Positions 8,134-17,353 of a stretch of DNA of 64,000 bases are shown here, in pieces. This DNA comes from Actinomycetales bacterium (GTDB lineage Bacteria; Actinomycetota; Actinomycetes; Actinomycetales; Dermatophilaceae), in contig JADJVX010000017.1 in the NCBI GenBank assembly GCA_016710385.1, positions 620,001 through 684,000 on the forward strand, in the 5' to 3' direction. A program made the position numbers and the translations under genes. The notes under the pieces were generated by a model. It saw only the letters and a list, made by a program, of their open reading frames with translations. It had not been told where the DNA came from and made no database searches. Every line of letters starts with the position of its first letter. Positions within the stretch are counted from its first letter, which is position 1.

Positions 8134-9117
8134 ATGACCGTTGCCGAAGCCCTCCGCGTTCCCCGCCATGGCGATGTCAGCGTGCTCACCCTCGAGTCGC
8201 TCGAGATCCCCGATCCTCGCCCCGGCCAGGTCCGGGTCCGCGTCGCCGCCGGCGGAGTCAACTTCATCGACGTCTACCAGCGCGAGGGCATCTACCCGAT
8301 GACGGTGCCCTACACCCCGGGTATGGAGGGTGCCGGCACGGTCGATGCGGTCGGTGACGGCGCGGGCTTCCTCGTCGGCGATCGGGTGGCCTGGGCGATG
8401 CGACCGTCGGCACACGCGCAGTTGGCCCTCGTGGGTGCCGACGCGCTCGTGCCGGTGCCTGATGATCTCGACCTGGAGACGGCCGCCGCCGCGATGCTCC
8501 AGGGAATGACCGCGCAGTTCCTCACCCGGAGCACCTACCCCGTGCAGGAGGGCACCCGGGTGCTCGTGCACGCGGCAGCCGGCGGGGTTGGCCAGTGGCT
8601 GGTTCAGGTATGCCGTGCACTCGGTGCCACGGTGATCGCCACCGCCGGCAGCCAGCAGAAGTGCGCGATCGCGACCTCGCTCGGGGCTGCGGCAGCCGTG
8701 AACTACACCGAGCACGACACGCCGGAGTCGCTGGCCGCCGCGGTGCGTGACGCGGCCGAGGGCGGCATCGACGTCGCCTATGACGGCGTGGGCAAGGCGA
8801 CCTTCGACGCGTCGCTGGCCTCGCTGCGGCCGCGAGGGATGGTCGTGCTCTTCGGCGGCTCGAGCGGCCAGGTGCCGCCCCTTGACCTGCAGCGACTCAA
8901 TGCCGCCGGGTCGGCCTTCGTCACCCGCCCCTCGTTGGGCCATCACGCAGCCACCCGCGAGGAGTTGCTCTGGCGCTCGGGCGAGGTGTTCGGATGGCTG
9001 CTCGACGGCACCGTGAAACTCAGCATCGGCGGGCGCTTCCCGCTGCGGGAGGCAGCGGCCGCCTACGAGCAGCTGGAAAGCCGGGGCAGCACCGGCAAGC
9101 TGCTGCTCATCCCCTGA
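8134..9117 (+). CDS. NADPH:quinone oxidoreductase-like MDR protein
   Basis: The 327-residue product belongs to the zinc-free quinone oxidoreductase branch of the medium-chain dehydrogenases. It has the GroES-like N-terminal domain (GGVNFIDVYQREGIYP, PGMEGAGTVDAVG) and the Rossmann domain with AAAGGVGQWLVQ for NAD(P)H. The structural and catalytic zinc cysteines of alcohol dehydrogenases are absent. It should reduce quinones or enones in the cytoplasm; the physiological substrate is unknown. The gene stands alone. One codon run, GTA-TGC-CGT (VCR), comes from a copy of the dispersed GGTATGCCGT word. Confidence 0.9.
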   Translation: MTVAEALRVPRHGDVSVLTLESLEIPDPRPGQVRVRVAAGGVNFIDVYQREGIYPMTVPYTPGMEGAGTVDAVGDGAGFLVGDRVAWAMRPSAHAQLALVGADALVPVPDDLDLETAAAAMLQGMTAQFLTRSTYPVQEGTRVLVHAAAGGVGQWLVQVCRALGATVIATAGSQQKCAIATSLGAAAAVNYTEHDTPESLAAAVRDAAEGGIDVAYDGVGKATFDASLASLRPRGMVVLFGGSSGQVPPLDLQRLNAAGSAFVTRPSLGHHAATREELLWRSGEVFGWLLDGTVKLSIGGRFPLREAAAAYEQLESRGSTGKLLLIP

Positions 9118-9141
9118 CGGCGACCGACGAGCCGCAAGCGG

Positions 9142-9546
9142 TCAGCTGTAGGACCGCCACAGCGCCGCAATCGCGACGTTGAGCACAGTCAGCCAGAAGA
9201 CACCGTCGACCAGGCTGCCGACCGACGCGGTCGCGGCAGCTGACGGCGCCCCGGCCACCGGCGCGGCCGCGGCGGCTCGGCGCTGGCGCACATTGGCGAC
9301 CTCAGACAGCCCGAGCACGGCCAGCGCCACGCCGAGCTTGACGCCGATCTTCATGGTGTTGGGCGGGTCGTCCTTGTCCATCGAGGCGATCCCGGCGAGG
9401 AACAGACCGGTGATCACCTGAGCCCGGGCCCCCCAGACGATGCTGGAGATGATGCGCCGGTCGTGGCGGACGGCAAACCAGCCACCGACGATGGCCGCCA
9501 TGCCGAGCAGGTGCAGGACGACGATCAGCTCATTGAGGAACTTCAT
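9142..9546 (-). CDS. Small four-helix membrane protein of unknown function
   Basis: From the ATG at 9546 (MKFLNELIVVLHLLGM) the protein has 134 residues and about four hydrophobic segments: near 5-24, 38-55, 70-85 and 112-130. An Ala/Pro-rich cytoplasmic or external loop (QRRAAAAAPVAGAPSAAATA) precedes the last one. I do not recognise a named domain. An upstream in-frame start at 9621 would add 25 charged residues before a normal membrane N-terminus and looks wrong. It lies alone between the oxidoreductase and the response regulator. Confidence 0.75.
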   Translation of the reverse strand: MKFLNELIVVLHLLGMAAIVGGWFAVRHDRRIISSIVWGARAQVITGLFLAGIASMDKDDPPNTMKIGVKLGVALAVLGLSEVANVRQRRAAAAAPVAGAPSAAATASVGSLVDGVFWLTVLNVAIAALWRSYS

Positions 9547-9651
9547 GCCGGGCACCCTACCCGAGCCCGCTTCGACGCCATCCCCGAGGCGAAGGTGACG
9601 ATGACGGCATACCGGCTCCAACCCTCCCGGGTGCCGGGTGCCTGGTCGGCG

Positions 9652-10344
9652 TCAGACGATCCGGCGCCCGACCGCCCAGGCGGTGAGCTCATGGCGGGAG
9701 GACAACTGCAGCTTGCGCAGCACGGCCGACACATGGGTCTCGACGGTCTTCACCGAGATGAACAGCTCCTTGGCGACCTCTTTGTACTGATAGCCCCGCG
9801 CGATGAGCCGCATCACCTCGCGCTCGCGGGCCGAGAGCCGGTCGAGTTCCTCATCGACCTCGGCGACCTCGCCGGCCGTCGATCCGAAAGCGTCCAGGAC
9901 GAACCCCGCCAGGCGCGGGCTGAAGACCGCATCGCCATCGCGCACCCGCACCACGGCGCGGGCCAGGTCGGTGGCCCGGATCGTCTTGGTGACGTAGCCG
10001 CGAGCGCCCGCCCGGATGACGGCGATGACATCCTGCGCGGCATCGGACACCGACAGGGCCAGAAAGCGCACCGGCTGACCCGCCTCGGTCGTCAGGCCCA
10101 CGCACCCGCGCAGCACGTCGACCGCGCCGTTGCCCATCCCCCCAGGGAGGTGGACATCCAGGAGCACGACGTCAGGCCGGGTCTGCGAGACGACCTTGAC
10201 TGCAGTGTCCACGTCGGCCGCTTCACCGACGATTTCGGGGGCCCATCCGGCAGCACCGACGCTCGCCTCGGCGAGCTCGGCCTTCACCCCCGAGCGGAAC
10301 ATCGCATGGTCGTCGACGAGCACCAGGCGCACGGTCTGGGTCAT
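9652..10344 (-). CDS. NarL/LuxR-family response regulator (LiaR-like)
   Basis: This 230-residue regulator has a receiver domain (residues 1-135) with the acidic pocket LVLVDDHAMF and the phospho-acceptor Asp in VVLLDVHLPGG, and a C-terminal LuxR helix-turn-helix (LSAREREVMRLIARGYQYKE, SVKTVETHVSAVLRKL). It overlaps the upstream sensor kinase gene by four bases (ATGA), so the two form one signalling pair. With a PspC/LiaF-like protein encoded divergently, the set resembles envelope-stress LiaFSR systems. Target genes cannot be read from the sequence. Confidence 0.92.
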   Translation of the reverse strand: MTQTVRLVLVDDHAMFRSGVKAELAEASVGAAGWAPEIVGEAADVDTAVKVVSQTRPDVVLLDVHLPGGMGNGAVDVLRGCVGLTTEAGQPVRFLALSVSDAAQDVIAVIRAGARGYVTKTIRATDLARAVVRVRDGDAVFSPRLAGFVLDAFGSTAGEVAEVDEELDRLSAREREVMRLIARGYQYKEVAKELFISVKTVETHVSAVLRKLQLSSRHELTAWAVGRRIV

Positions 10345-11453
10345 GGGAGGGTCTCCTGTTCGACAGCATCAGGCTGCCCAGCGGGTATGCCGGGTGGCTG
10401 GGTTCCGGGGGCAGGCGCCGGGTTCGGGGAAGGCAGGGGTACCACGAGCGCGACCTCGGTGCCGTCGCTCATCCGGCGCACCCGGGCCGTTCCCCCGACC
10501 CGGGCCATCCGGGCGAGGATCGACTCGCGCACGCCGAGGCGATCGGCCGGCACATCCTCGAGCGCGTCGAGGTCGAATCCGTCGCCGTGGTCACGGACGA
10601 ACAGCTCCGCCTGGTCGAGGCCGACCTCGGCATAGACCGAGACCGGGGGCCGGGCGTGGCGCACGGCATTGCGGACCGCTTCGCGGGCGGCCATGACCAG
10701 CGCCTCGCCGACCTCGTCGATCGGCCGATCGCCAGTCACCACCAGATCGACGGGTATGCCGTGGTCGTCCTCGACCTCGTGCACGGAGGCGGTGATCCGC
10801 TCGGCGAGGCTGTCGGCCTGCCGGGGCTGGCCGGCATACAGCCAGGAGCGCAGCTCCCGTTCCTGACGGCGGGCCAACCGCACGACGGTCGCGGGGTCGT
10901 CGGCGCGGCGCTGGATGAGCGCGAGGGTCTGCAACACCGAATCGTGCAAATGGGCCGCGATATCGGCGCGCTCGGTCTCACGCACGCGGGCGATCCGCTC
11001 TCGCTCCAGGTTGCGCACGAGCGTCACGAGGAAGGGCGCGGCTACCGCGGCGACCCCGACGAGCACCGCAAAGGCCGCGAGCGCGCCGTTCCAGACCCCC
11101 TCGACGCCGCGGCCCTGGGTCATGAGCACGAGGCCACCGATCGCCGCGAGGACCACGCCGAGCACCACCTGGCCGATGGCGGCCACCCGGCCCCAGATCG
11201 ATCGACCCGCCCACCGTCCGATGTGGTTGGCATCGACCTGGTACCAGGCGATGAAGGCGCCGACCGTGATGGCGAGCAGCGGGACGGCATACCGGGGGTC
11301 GCGGGCGATGCCGCCGATCGGGGTCCGCATCGTCAACCCGGCCAGGACCAGCAGGAAGCCCGCGAACATCAGCACATGGGAGACCCGCACGGGACGCCGG
11401 GCCGGACGCCCAGGTCCGGGCGTGCCGACAGGTGGGGTGCTCACACGGTCCAT
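10341..11453 (-). CDS. Membrane sensor histidine kinase (LiaS/HisKA_3 type)
   Basis: The kinase has about 370 residues from the ATG at 11453 (MDRVSTPP); a GTG three codons later is equally possible. Four hydrophobic segments (SHVLMFAGFLLVLAGL, YAVPLLAITVGAFIAW, IGQVVLGVVLAAIGGLVL, AALAAFAVLVGVAAVAAPF) form the membrane sensor. The HisKA_3 helix follows with the phospho-acceptor in AAHLHDSVLQTLALIQRRA, then the ATPase part (AAREAVRNAVRHARPP, VRDHGDGFDLDAL). It lacks a PspC domain of its own; the divergent gene supplies one. The tail is Pro-rich. Together with the downstream regulator it probably senses envelope stress. Confidence 0.9.
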   Translation of the reverse strand: MDRVSTPPVGTPGPGRPARRPVRVSHVLMFAGFLLVLAGLTMRTPIGGIARDPRYAVPLLAITVGAFIAWYQVDANHIGRWAGRSIWGRVAAIGQVVLGVVLAAIGGLVLMTQGRGVEGVWNGALAAFAVLVGVAAVAAPFLVTLVRNLERERIARVRETERADIAAHLHDSVLQTLALIQRRADDPATVVRLARRQERELRSWLYAGQPRQADSLAERITASVHEVEDDHGIPVDLVVTGDRPIDEVGEALVMAAREAVRNAVRHARPPVSVYAEVGLDQAELFVRDHGDGFDLDALEDVPADRLGVRESILARMARVGGTARVRRMSDGTEVALVVPLPSPNPAPAPGTQPPGIPAGQPDAVEQETLP

Positions 11454-11559
11454 CTTGGGCCATGGCACCGCGTCCCGCCCGGACCCGGGGTCGAAGTCAG
11501 GGAGCGCTCAGGGCTCAACCCCATGTCCTCTCATCAGGCCCGCGCCCGACGATGGGGTC

Positions 11560-13023
11560 ATGACGAACCCTCCCGGCCGGGCCGGCGGCCCTGATGCCTT
11601 CTTCGCGCGGCTTCGGGCCAGCGGCTACTCCCGGGACACCTCCGAGAAATGGCTTGGCGGCGTGTGCTCCGGACTGGCCCGACGGTGGGGTATCGACCCC
11701 ATCCTGCTGCGCGTCGGCCTGGTCGTGCTGGCGATGTTCAGCGGTTTCGGGCTGCTCCCCTATCTCATCGCTGTGGCCCTGCTGCCCGACGAAACCGGCC
11801 GGATCTGGGCCGAGTCCGCGTTGCGAGGCGGCGACGGGAAGGGCATCGCGCTCATCGTGCTGGTCGCGGTCGTCCTGATCAGCGATATCTCGGATCTGCC
11901 CTGGCCGTTCTTCGTCATCCCCGCCGTCGCGATCGGCTGGTGGACCCTTCGCGGTCGCCGGCGCGGACTGACCGTGCAGGAGCTGGCGCAGGAGGCCAAG
12001 GGGAATGTGTCCCGGGTGTTCACCCGATCAGCGCCCCAGCCAGCACCCGCCCCGCCGCAGCCCTCCACCGCGACCCCGGCCTGGGGCGATGCCCCGGCTT
12101 ACCCCGCGACGCAGCCGAGCATGCCGGGGCCGTGGGGGCCGACCGGGCCACAAGATGCCGGAGGGGCTGGATCGGGGACAGGATTCGGGACGGCGCCCGG
12201 GACCGCACCCGGGTTCGCTTCCCCCGTGCCGAGCAGCCATGGGCTGGGCCCCGGCCGCACCGACGTGCGCCGTCCACCCGTGCTCCGACCGCCGCGCCGC
12301 CGCTCGGCAGGCTTTGTCGGTTTTCTCATCGTCGGTGGGTTGTCCTGCCTCGTCGCTGGTGCCGCGGTCGCGAGCGGTCGCCAGCGCGGGGTGGCCTATT
12401 CCGACCTCGCGGTCGGTGGGGCAGCCGCCGTATTGACCGCCGCGGTGTGCCTCGTCGTGGTGGGACTCCTGGGACGACGCGCTCCGTTCCTCACCTTCCT
12501 CACCCTGTCGACCGCCGCCCTCGTGGCGGTGGCGGCCGTGTTGCCACCGACCTTCCAGCCGGTCGGGGGCGTCACCACACTCGGGAGCCAGGTGTGGGTG
12601 CCCGAGAACTCGACGGCGCCGACGACAGCGACTTATCGGCTCGGTGCCGGGGAGGCCACCCTCGACCTGTCTCACCTCACCAGCACGCTCGACGGCCTCC
12701 CCGTCAGCGCCGCCGTCTCGATGGGCGAGCTGACGGTGGTCGTTCCCGCCGGGCTCACGGTCAAGGTCGAGGCCACCGCAGGTCTGGGCGACGTCTCGAC
12801 TTTGGCGCTGAAACCGGGCGCTGCGCTGCCCGGCAACGCCGAGGGCAAGAACCTGGGCGCCATCACGGTCGGCTCTGGCGCTCAGATCGCCCGCACTATG
12901 GTGGTCGGCTCCGGCGACCCTGATGTCGTCGTCACGGCCAAGGTCGGGCTCGGCGAGATCGTCGTCGTGCGCCCGGATGGGACCCCGATCACCGACCTCA
13001 CCGCTTCAGGAGCCCGCTCGTGA
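11560..13023 (+). CDS. PspC-domain membrane protein with LiaF-like C-terminus
   Basis: The 487-residue protein starts at the ATG at 11560 (MTNPPGRAGG). A PspC domain occupies residues 20-80 (WLGGVCSGLARRWGIDPILL, GFGLLPYLIAVALLP), followed by a short membrane pair (ALIVLVAVVLISDI, WPFFVIPAVAIGWW), a long Pro/Gly/Ala-rich linker, three more membrane segments and an outer-face beta-rich tail (LGAGEATLDLS...VKVGLGEIVVV) like the LiaF/DUF2154 C-terminus. Its divergence from the kinase gene suggests that it modulates that kinase. The following small gene overlaps its stop by four bases. The whole gene has no copy of the dispersed GTATGCC word. Confidence 0.88.
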   Translation: MTNPPGRAGGPDAFFARLRASGYSRDTSEKWLGGVCSGLARRWGIDPILLRVGLVVLAMFSGFGLLPYLIAVALLPDETGRIWAESALRGGDGKGIALIVLVAVVLISDISDLPWPFFVIPAVAIGWWTLRGRRRGLTVQELAQEAKGNVSRVFTRSAPQPAPAPPQPSTATPAWGDAPAYPATQPSMPGPWGPTGPQDAGGAGSGTGFGTAPGTAPGFASPVPSSHGLGPGRTDVRRPPVLRPPRRRSAGFVGFLIVGGLSCLVAGAAVASGRQRGVAYSDLAVGGAAAVLTAAVCLVVVGLLGRRAPFLTFLTLSTAALVAVAAVLPPTFQPVGGVTTLGSQVWVPENSTAPTTATYRLGAGEATLDLSHLTSTLDGLPVSAAVSMGELTVVVPAGLTVKVEATAGLGDVSTLALKPGAALPGNAEGKNLGAITVGSGAQIARTMVVGSGDPDVVVTAKVGLGEIVVVRPDGTPITDLTASGARS

Positions 13024-13298
13024 GCATCCCGCCCGTTCCCCCGGCTGTGCCATCCCCCCACCCATTGCCTCATCTGGAGAGCTCGGTGCCGCCCCCGGCC
13101 GTGATCACCGGCCCGAACTGGGGGCTGATCGTCCTGGGCACCCTGCTGGCGTTGCTCTCGCTGGGCGAGCTGGCCCACTTCTGGGGCTTTGCCATCATGA
13201 GCGATGCATGGCTCACCCCCGAAACGCTCACTGCGGTCGGGGTGGCGCTGCTCGGCCTCGGCCTGGTCGGCACGGTGATCGGTCGCCGACGGCGCTGA
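13020..13298 (+). CDS. Small two-helix membrane protein downstream of the PspC gene
   Basis: This 92-residue protein begins at a GTG that overlaps the PspC gene stop (GTGA) and so is translationally coupled to it. After a Pro-rich N-terminus it has two hydrophobic segments (WGLIVLGTLLALLSLGELA, LTAVGVALLGLGLVGTVI) and ends in RRRR, giving a two-pass topology with a positive cytoplasmic end. I recognise no named family. Its position suggests an accessory part of the PspC/LiaF-like envelope-stress unit. Confidence 0.75.
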   Translation: MSIPPVPPAVPSPHPLPHLESSVPPPAVITGPNWGLIVLGTLLALLSLGELAHFWGFAIMSDAWLTPETLTAVGVALLGLGLVGTVIGRRRR

Positions 13299-13376
13299 GT
13301 CCGCTACCTCGCGCCGCGCGGCTCGGGTCGGTCCTCACGCTCACGGTCACGGTCACGCTCAGGCACGCCCCGGCGC

Positions 13377-14120
13377 TCAGGCACGGCCGGCGAGATAGTC
13401 CGCCCAGATCGCCCGGCAGGTCGTCGTGAGCGGCAGATCGGCGACCTCGGCGGGAGGTGACCACACGGCATACGCCGTCGTCCCTCCGACGTCGTGGACC
13501 ACCGGGTCGGTAGGGTGCGGACAGTCGGCCAAGTAGACAATCCGCACCGTCTGGAAGTCCTCCAGCCGACCGTCCGGCGCGCGTCCGATCCACCGCGAGG
13601 AGCGCACCGCGAGCACCTCGCGGATCTCGATCTCCTGGCCGGTCTCCTCCCGGACCTCCCGGCGCAGCCCCTCCTGCGGAAGCTCCCCGAGATCGAGCCC
13701 ACCTCCGGGCCAGCCGATCCACCCCGGTGCGTTCGTGCGGTCGCTGTATGCCGTGAGCAGCACCCCGCGCGCGCTGCGCACCACGGCATACACGGCGATC
13801 CGTTGCACCCGGTGTGGCTCTTCCCCCGGCGCGAGCTGCAGGTCGGGGTCGTGTGGGACGCGCTGTGGGCCAGGTGCCAGCGGGGCCAGGCGATCAGCGG
13901 TGGGGTGCGCCCCGATCGGGCCCAGGCCGACCTTCAGCTCCACCTCGTGGGGAGTTCTGCGCCCGGCCACCCCGTCGAGGTCGGCAGGCGCCCAGCCGTG
14001 CCGCGCGAGCAGACCCTCCAAGGTGTCGCCGTGCTCCCAGACCACGCGCAGGACCGGCTCGCGCGTCTCGGGATGCAGACCGGTGACGAGCAGCGTCGAC
14101 CGTGGGCGTGGGTCGCTCAT
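13377..14120 (-). CDS. Nudix hydrolase
   Basis: The 247-residue protein carries a complete Nudix box, GGLDLGELPQEGLRREVREE followed by TGQEIE, fitting Gx5Ex7REUxEExGU, so it should hydrolyse a nucleoside-diphosphate-linked compound with magnesium. The first 100 residues are extra to the core domain and contain no motif I know; the core starts near RVQRIAVYAVVRS. Its ATG overlaps the stop of the upstream glycosyltransferase gene (ATGA), so the two are made together; a nucleotide-sugar substrate would be consistent with that, but this is inference. Confidence 0.92.
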   Translation of the reverse strand: MSDPRPRSTLLVTGLHPETREPVLRVVWEHGDTLEGLLARHGWAPADLDGVAGRRTPHEVELKVGLGPIGAHPTADRLAPLAPGPQRVPHDPDLQLAPGEEPHRVQRIAVYAVVRSARGVLLTAYSDRTNAPGWIGWPGGGLDLGELPQEGLRREVREETGQEIEIREVLAVRSSRWIGRAPDGRLEDFQTVRIVYLADCPHPTDPVVHDVGGTTAYAVWSPPAEVADLPLTTTCRAIWADYLAGRA

Positions 14121-15274
14121 CTCAGGTCCGGGGTGGCAGCCCAGAGCGGTCGGGAATTGATCGCCCGGTGGTATTCGGATTCGGCCAACTTCACCACGGT
14201 CGGCCAGTCCTGGGCGGGGGCGACCGATTGGTTGTGCTGGCGCATCCGGACGCGCACCCCGGGGTGGATGACCAGCGAGGTGAGGCAGCGGACCATGTCG
14301 TCGTCGCTCTCGGCGAGATAGCCGTTGACGTCATCGGCGACGAACTCCGCAACGCCCGATCCCGCGCGGCCGACGATCGGCAGGCCGACGGTGCGGGCCT
14401 CCAGGGCCGCGATCCCGAAGGACTCGAGGATCGTCGGTGAGACATAGATGTCGGCCGCGGCATACCGGGCCTTGAGTTCCTCGCGCGTCACGCGCCCCGG
14501 GAGGGTGATCCACGTGGCGGCCTGGTGACGGGCGATGAGGCGCTCGACGGCCGGCCGTTCCGGCCCCTCGCCGAGGATCTCAAGCCGCACGTCCTTGCCG
14601 GGGGCGGCGCGGCGCACCTTCACCGCCATCTCGACCAGCGGCAAGGGGCGCTTCCGGGGGGCCAGGCGCATCGCGCTCACCATGCGGACGACCTCGTCGT
14701 CGGGCCTGGGTCGCGTCGGCACGGTCCAGGCGGCCGCGTCGATTCCGTTGGGCAGCACCGTGATCGGCGGCCCGTGGACGATCGTGCGCAACGGCGCCGC
14801 GGCAATGTCGGAGACCGCGTTCATCGCCATGCCGTGCCGGGCCCAGAGACGCACGACGCCGAGTGCGCGGACGGCATACGCCGCCTTGTCCAGGACGCAG
14901 TGCCAGGTCATGACTGTGGGGATCTTCAGCAGCGAGGTGAGCACCGCCGCGTCGGTCGCGAACGGGCTGACCACCCCCATGTGGATATGCGCGACGTCGA
15001 ATCGGCGCAGTTGAGAACGTAATTGCAGCGGCGCGAGGGGGTTAACAGGGAGATCTCTGGGCAGCGGGATCGCCAGCCGATGCACCGGTATGCCGTCGAC
15101 GACGTCGACCGTGCCGCGGCGAGCCACCCCGGCGCTGCCGTCGCCTGGGGTGGCGGTGAAGACCTCGACGTCATGCCCTGCGGCGACCAAGCGGGTCGCG
15201 AGATCGTGGACCTGGACCTCGATCCCGCCGAGCCGGGGCAGGTAGCAGTCGGTGAGCATGGCGATCCGCACCAC
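14117..15274 (-). CDS. GT4-family glycosyltransferase
   Basis: The product, about 385 residues from GTG 15274 (a second GTG at 15271 is equally good), is a GT-B fold transferase. The N-terminal acceptor domain starts with RIAMLTDCYLPRLGGIEVQV, and the donor domain holds VVRMVSAMRLAPRKRP, LEILGEGPERPAVERL and the E-x7-E signature in LESFGIAALEA. Such enzymes move a sugar from a nucleotide donor to lipid, mannoside or cell-wall acceptors. The long open frame extending to 15955 is not used, because it would run through the divergent PIG-L gene. Downstream it is coupled to the Nudix gene. Confidence 0.88.
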   Translation of the reverse strand: MVRIAMLTDCYLPRLGGIEVQVHDLATRLVAAGHDVEVFTATPGDGSAGVARRGTVDVVDGIPVHRLAIPLPRDLPVNPLAPLQLRSQLRRFDVAHIHMGVVSPFATDAAVLTSLLKIPTVMTWHCVLDKAAYAVRALGVVRLWARHGMAMNAVSDIAAAPLRTIVHGPPITVLPNGIDAAAWTVPTRPRPDDEVVRMVSAMRLAPRKRPLPLVEMAVKVRRAAPGKDVRLEILGEGPERPAVERLIARHQAATWITLPGRVTREELKARYAAADIYVSPTILESFGIAALEARTVGLPIVGRAGSGVAEFVADDVNGYLAESDDDMVRCLTSLVIHPGVRVRMRQHNQSVAPAQDWPTVVKLAESEYHRAINSRPLWAATPDLR

Positions 15275-15349
15275 GCCACTCTGCCACGGTCCCGGAGTCG
15301 GCCTGACACCGTGCCGGACGGCATACCGGTCCGGGACAATGGGCCCACC

Positions 15350-16111
15350 ATGAGGCGAACCATCCTGGCGCTGCACGCCCACCCCGACGACGAAGCCCTG
15401 CTCACCGGCGGCACGCTGGCCCAGGCCACGGAGGCCGGCCACCGCGTGGTCATCGTCACAGCGACCGACGGGAGCCTCGGGCTGACCTCTCGGTCCTTCA
15501 ACCGCGAGACGCTCGGCCAGGTGCGCCTCGGCGAGCTGCGCGAGAGTGCGGCCCGGCTCGGCGCCGAGCGGGTGCACTGGCTGGGTTATGCCGATAGCGG
15601 GATGAGTCCGGTGCTGCCTGCCGACCCGGACGGGCTGCAGCGGTTCGTGCGGGCGCCGGTGCCCGAGGCTGCCGAGCGGGTCGCGGCACTCTTGCGGGAG
15701 GAGTCGGCGGACCTGCTCATTTCCTATGACCGTAACGGCGGCTATGGCCACCCCGACCACCGGCGGGTCCATGAGGTCGGTGCGTTGGCCGCGCAGCTGG
15801 CCGGCACGCCACGGGTGCTGGAGGCTCGGGTGTCCGATCGGGTGGCCGCGATCATGAAGCCCCGGCAGGTGGTCTTCGAAGCCCTGGAGCCGGTCACCCA
15901 TGTCATTGACGTGCGACCGTGGCTGGAGATCAAGCGCGCTGCGATGCGGGCGCACCGGTCACAGTTGACGGCCGATGGTCCGGTGCCGCGCAACATCGAG
16001 CTGCTGACCCGGCTGCCCGGGGTGTTGCTGTCGCGCGCGGTCGGCACCGAGCGGTACTGCGACCCCGCGCTGCCCCCCGGGTCTCCGGTCAGCTCCCTGC
16101 TGTGGGATTGA
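15350..16111 (+). CDS. PIG-L family N-acetylglucosaminyl deacetylase
   Basis: This 253-residue hydrolase has the zinc-binding motif AHPDDE right at the N-terminus (ILALHAHPDDEALLTGGTLA) and the second motif GHPDHRRVHEV, both diagnostic for the PIG-L/MshB family, which removes an acetyl group from GlcNAc-type sugars. It is divergent from a GT4 gene with a 75-base gap, an arrangement suggesting joint work on a glycoconjugate. It is not clearly MshB itself. Its 3' end overlaps the convergent membrane protein gene by 23 bases. Confidence 0.9.
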   Translation: MRRTILALHAHPDDEALLTGGTLAQATEAGHRVVIVTATDGSLGLTSRSFNRETLGQVRLGELRESAARLGAERVHWLGYADSGMSPVLPADPDGLQRFVRAPVPEAAERVAALLREESADLLISYDRNGGYGHPDHRRVHEVGALAAQLAGTPRVLEARVSDRVAAIMKPRQVVFEALEPVTHVIDVRPWLEIKRAAMRAHRSQLTADGPVPRNIELLTRLPGVLLSRAVGTERYCDPALPPGSPVSSLLWD

Positions 16112-17291
16112 CGCGATCCGCAGCGCGGCGTAACCGCTCATCCCGTGCCACCAGGGCGTGCTCCTGTCGACGAAGGTGAGCCGCCACCGAGCGACGGCAG
16201 AGGGCGTAGTAGGGCTCAGAGTGACGCCGCAGCAGTGGCGCGACCGCAGGGACGACCCATCCGACCAGCGACGTCGCCAGCGCCCATTCCGGTCGCGGCG
16301 ACCGGCTCACGGTCGACAACGTGGCCGAGATAGCGACCAGCCAGAGCGAGCTCAGGTGCATGAGCGAGGTGAGATAACGGGACCCGCGGGTCGCATAGAT
16401 CCGCTCGGTCCGCCGATAGACCCTCGATGCCACCCAGACCGCCGCCAGCACCAACTCCCCGCCGAAGAGCGCCGCGATCCACCCGATCGTTGACCCAGCA
16501 TCGGTCAACGGACGCCACGCCGTCGTCATGACGGCGATGACCAAGGTCGCACCGAGCCCGACCGGCCAACTCCAGTTCCAGAGGTCACGCGCCGTCTGCA
16601 GCGCGCGCACCCACGACGGCCGATTCCCGCGGGACAGGGGCATGGGCACACCCTGGGCCGACGCTTCCAGCGACAGCTTGGCTACCTTCTTGTGGAGGAC
16701 CCGCTTGGCGAGCTCGTTTCGCCAAGCCGGCGAATCCAGCAGCGCTGCCATCGCTCCCATGAGCACGGCGAGCGCACCGACGACGAGCTTGTTCGGCAGG
16801 GTGACCACCGTCCAGGGCAGTAGCGGAATCGCCAGCCACGCGAGGATCGACCCGGTAAAGGCAGCGATGATCACGAAGTCGCCGATCACCGCCGTCTGGG
16901 CATCGGAGCGGGGCGCGCCGTCCGGCCGGGCGCGGTCCATCGCCGCGGCGATGAACATGGTCGCGGTGATACCAGCAATGCCCAGAACCCACCCGGTGAG
17001 TTCGCCGGCTCGGCCCGCGAAAACCGTCGGCAGCTCCCACACGAGTCGCCACAGCACCTCGACGGTTGGCGCAGTAGGCGGAGGTGAGGCAAGCACCAGC
17101 CCGAGGAAGAGTAAGAGCGCGGCCATGGCCGCACTGGCCAAGGGTCCGACGAGCCCATTGCGCACGAACTGCCCGAACAGCCGGCCGCGTTCATCGATCT
17201 CGGCGGACTCAACCACTGGCGCAGGTATCGATGCAGCGGATGCAGTGGACGGCCGCGGTCGAGTGGCCCTCCAACGCCTCGTGAGCTTCAT
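16089..17291 (-). CDS. Hypothetical multi-pass membrane protein
   Basis: From the ATG at 17291 (MKLTRRWRATRPRP) the protein has about 400 residues with seven or so hydrophobic segments, including SAAMAALLLFLGLVLA, VLGIAGITATMFIAAAM, VIGDFVIIAAFTGSILAWL, LVVGALAVLMGAMAALL and WIAALFGGELVLAAVWVA. It has basic cytoplasmic loops and ends in an Arg-rich tail (CRRSVAAHLRRQEHALVARD). I recognise no family. It lacks the dispersed GTATGCC word over its whole length and looks slightly different in composition, so a more recent arrival is possible. A start at 17939 would overrun gatD and is rejected. Confidence 0.75.
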   Translation of the reverse strand: MKLTRRWRATRPRPSTASAASIPAPVVESAEIDERGRLFGQFVRNGLVGPLASAAMAALLLFLGLVLASPPPTAPTVEVLWRLVWELPTVFAGRAGELTGWVLGIAGITATMFIAAAMDRARPDGAPRSDAQTAVIGDFVIIAAFTGSILAWLAIPLLPWTVVTLPNKLVVGALAVLMGAMAALLDSPAWRNELAKRVLHKKVAKLSLEASAQGVPMPLSRGNRPSWVRALQTARDLWNWSWPVGLGATLVIAVMTTAWRPLTDAGSTIGWIAALFGGELVLAAVWVASRVYRRTERIYATRGSRYLTSLMHLSSLWLVAISATLSTVSRSPRPEWALATSLVGWVVPAVAPLLRRHSEPYYALCRRSVAAHLRRQEHALVARDERLRRAADRVNPTAGS

Positions 17292-17353
17292 CTGAAAAGC
17301 CGACCGCAGAACACCGGCCCGCGCAACCGGACGAGGTCCGGTCCGAGGGCGGT

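Noticed and set aside
10915..13023. 702-codon frame containing the PspC gene
   Set aside because: Its first 215 codons lie over the divergent histidine kinase gene; the protein homology begins at ATG 11560.
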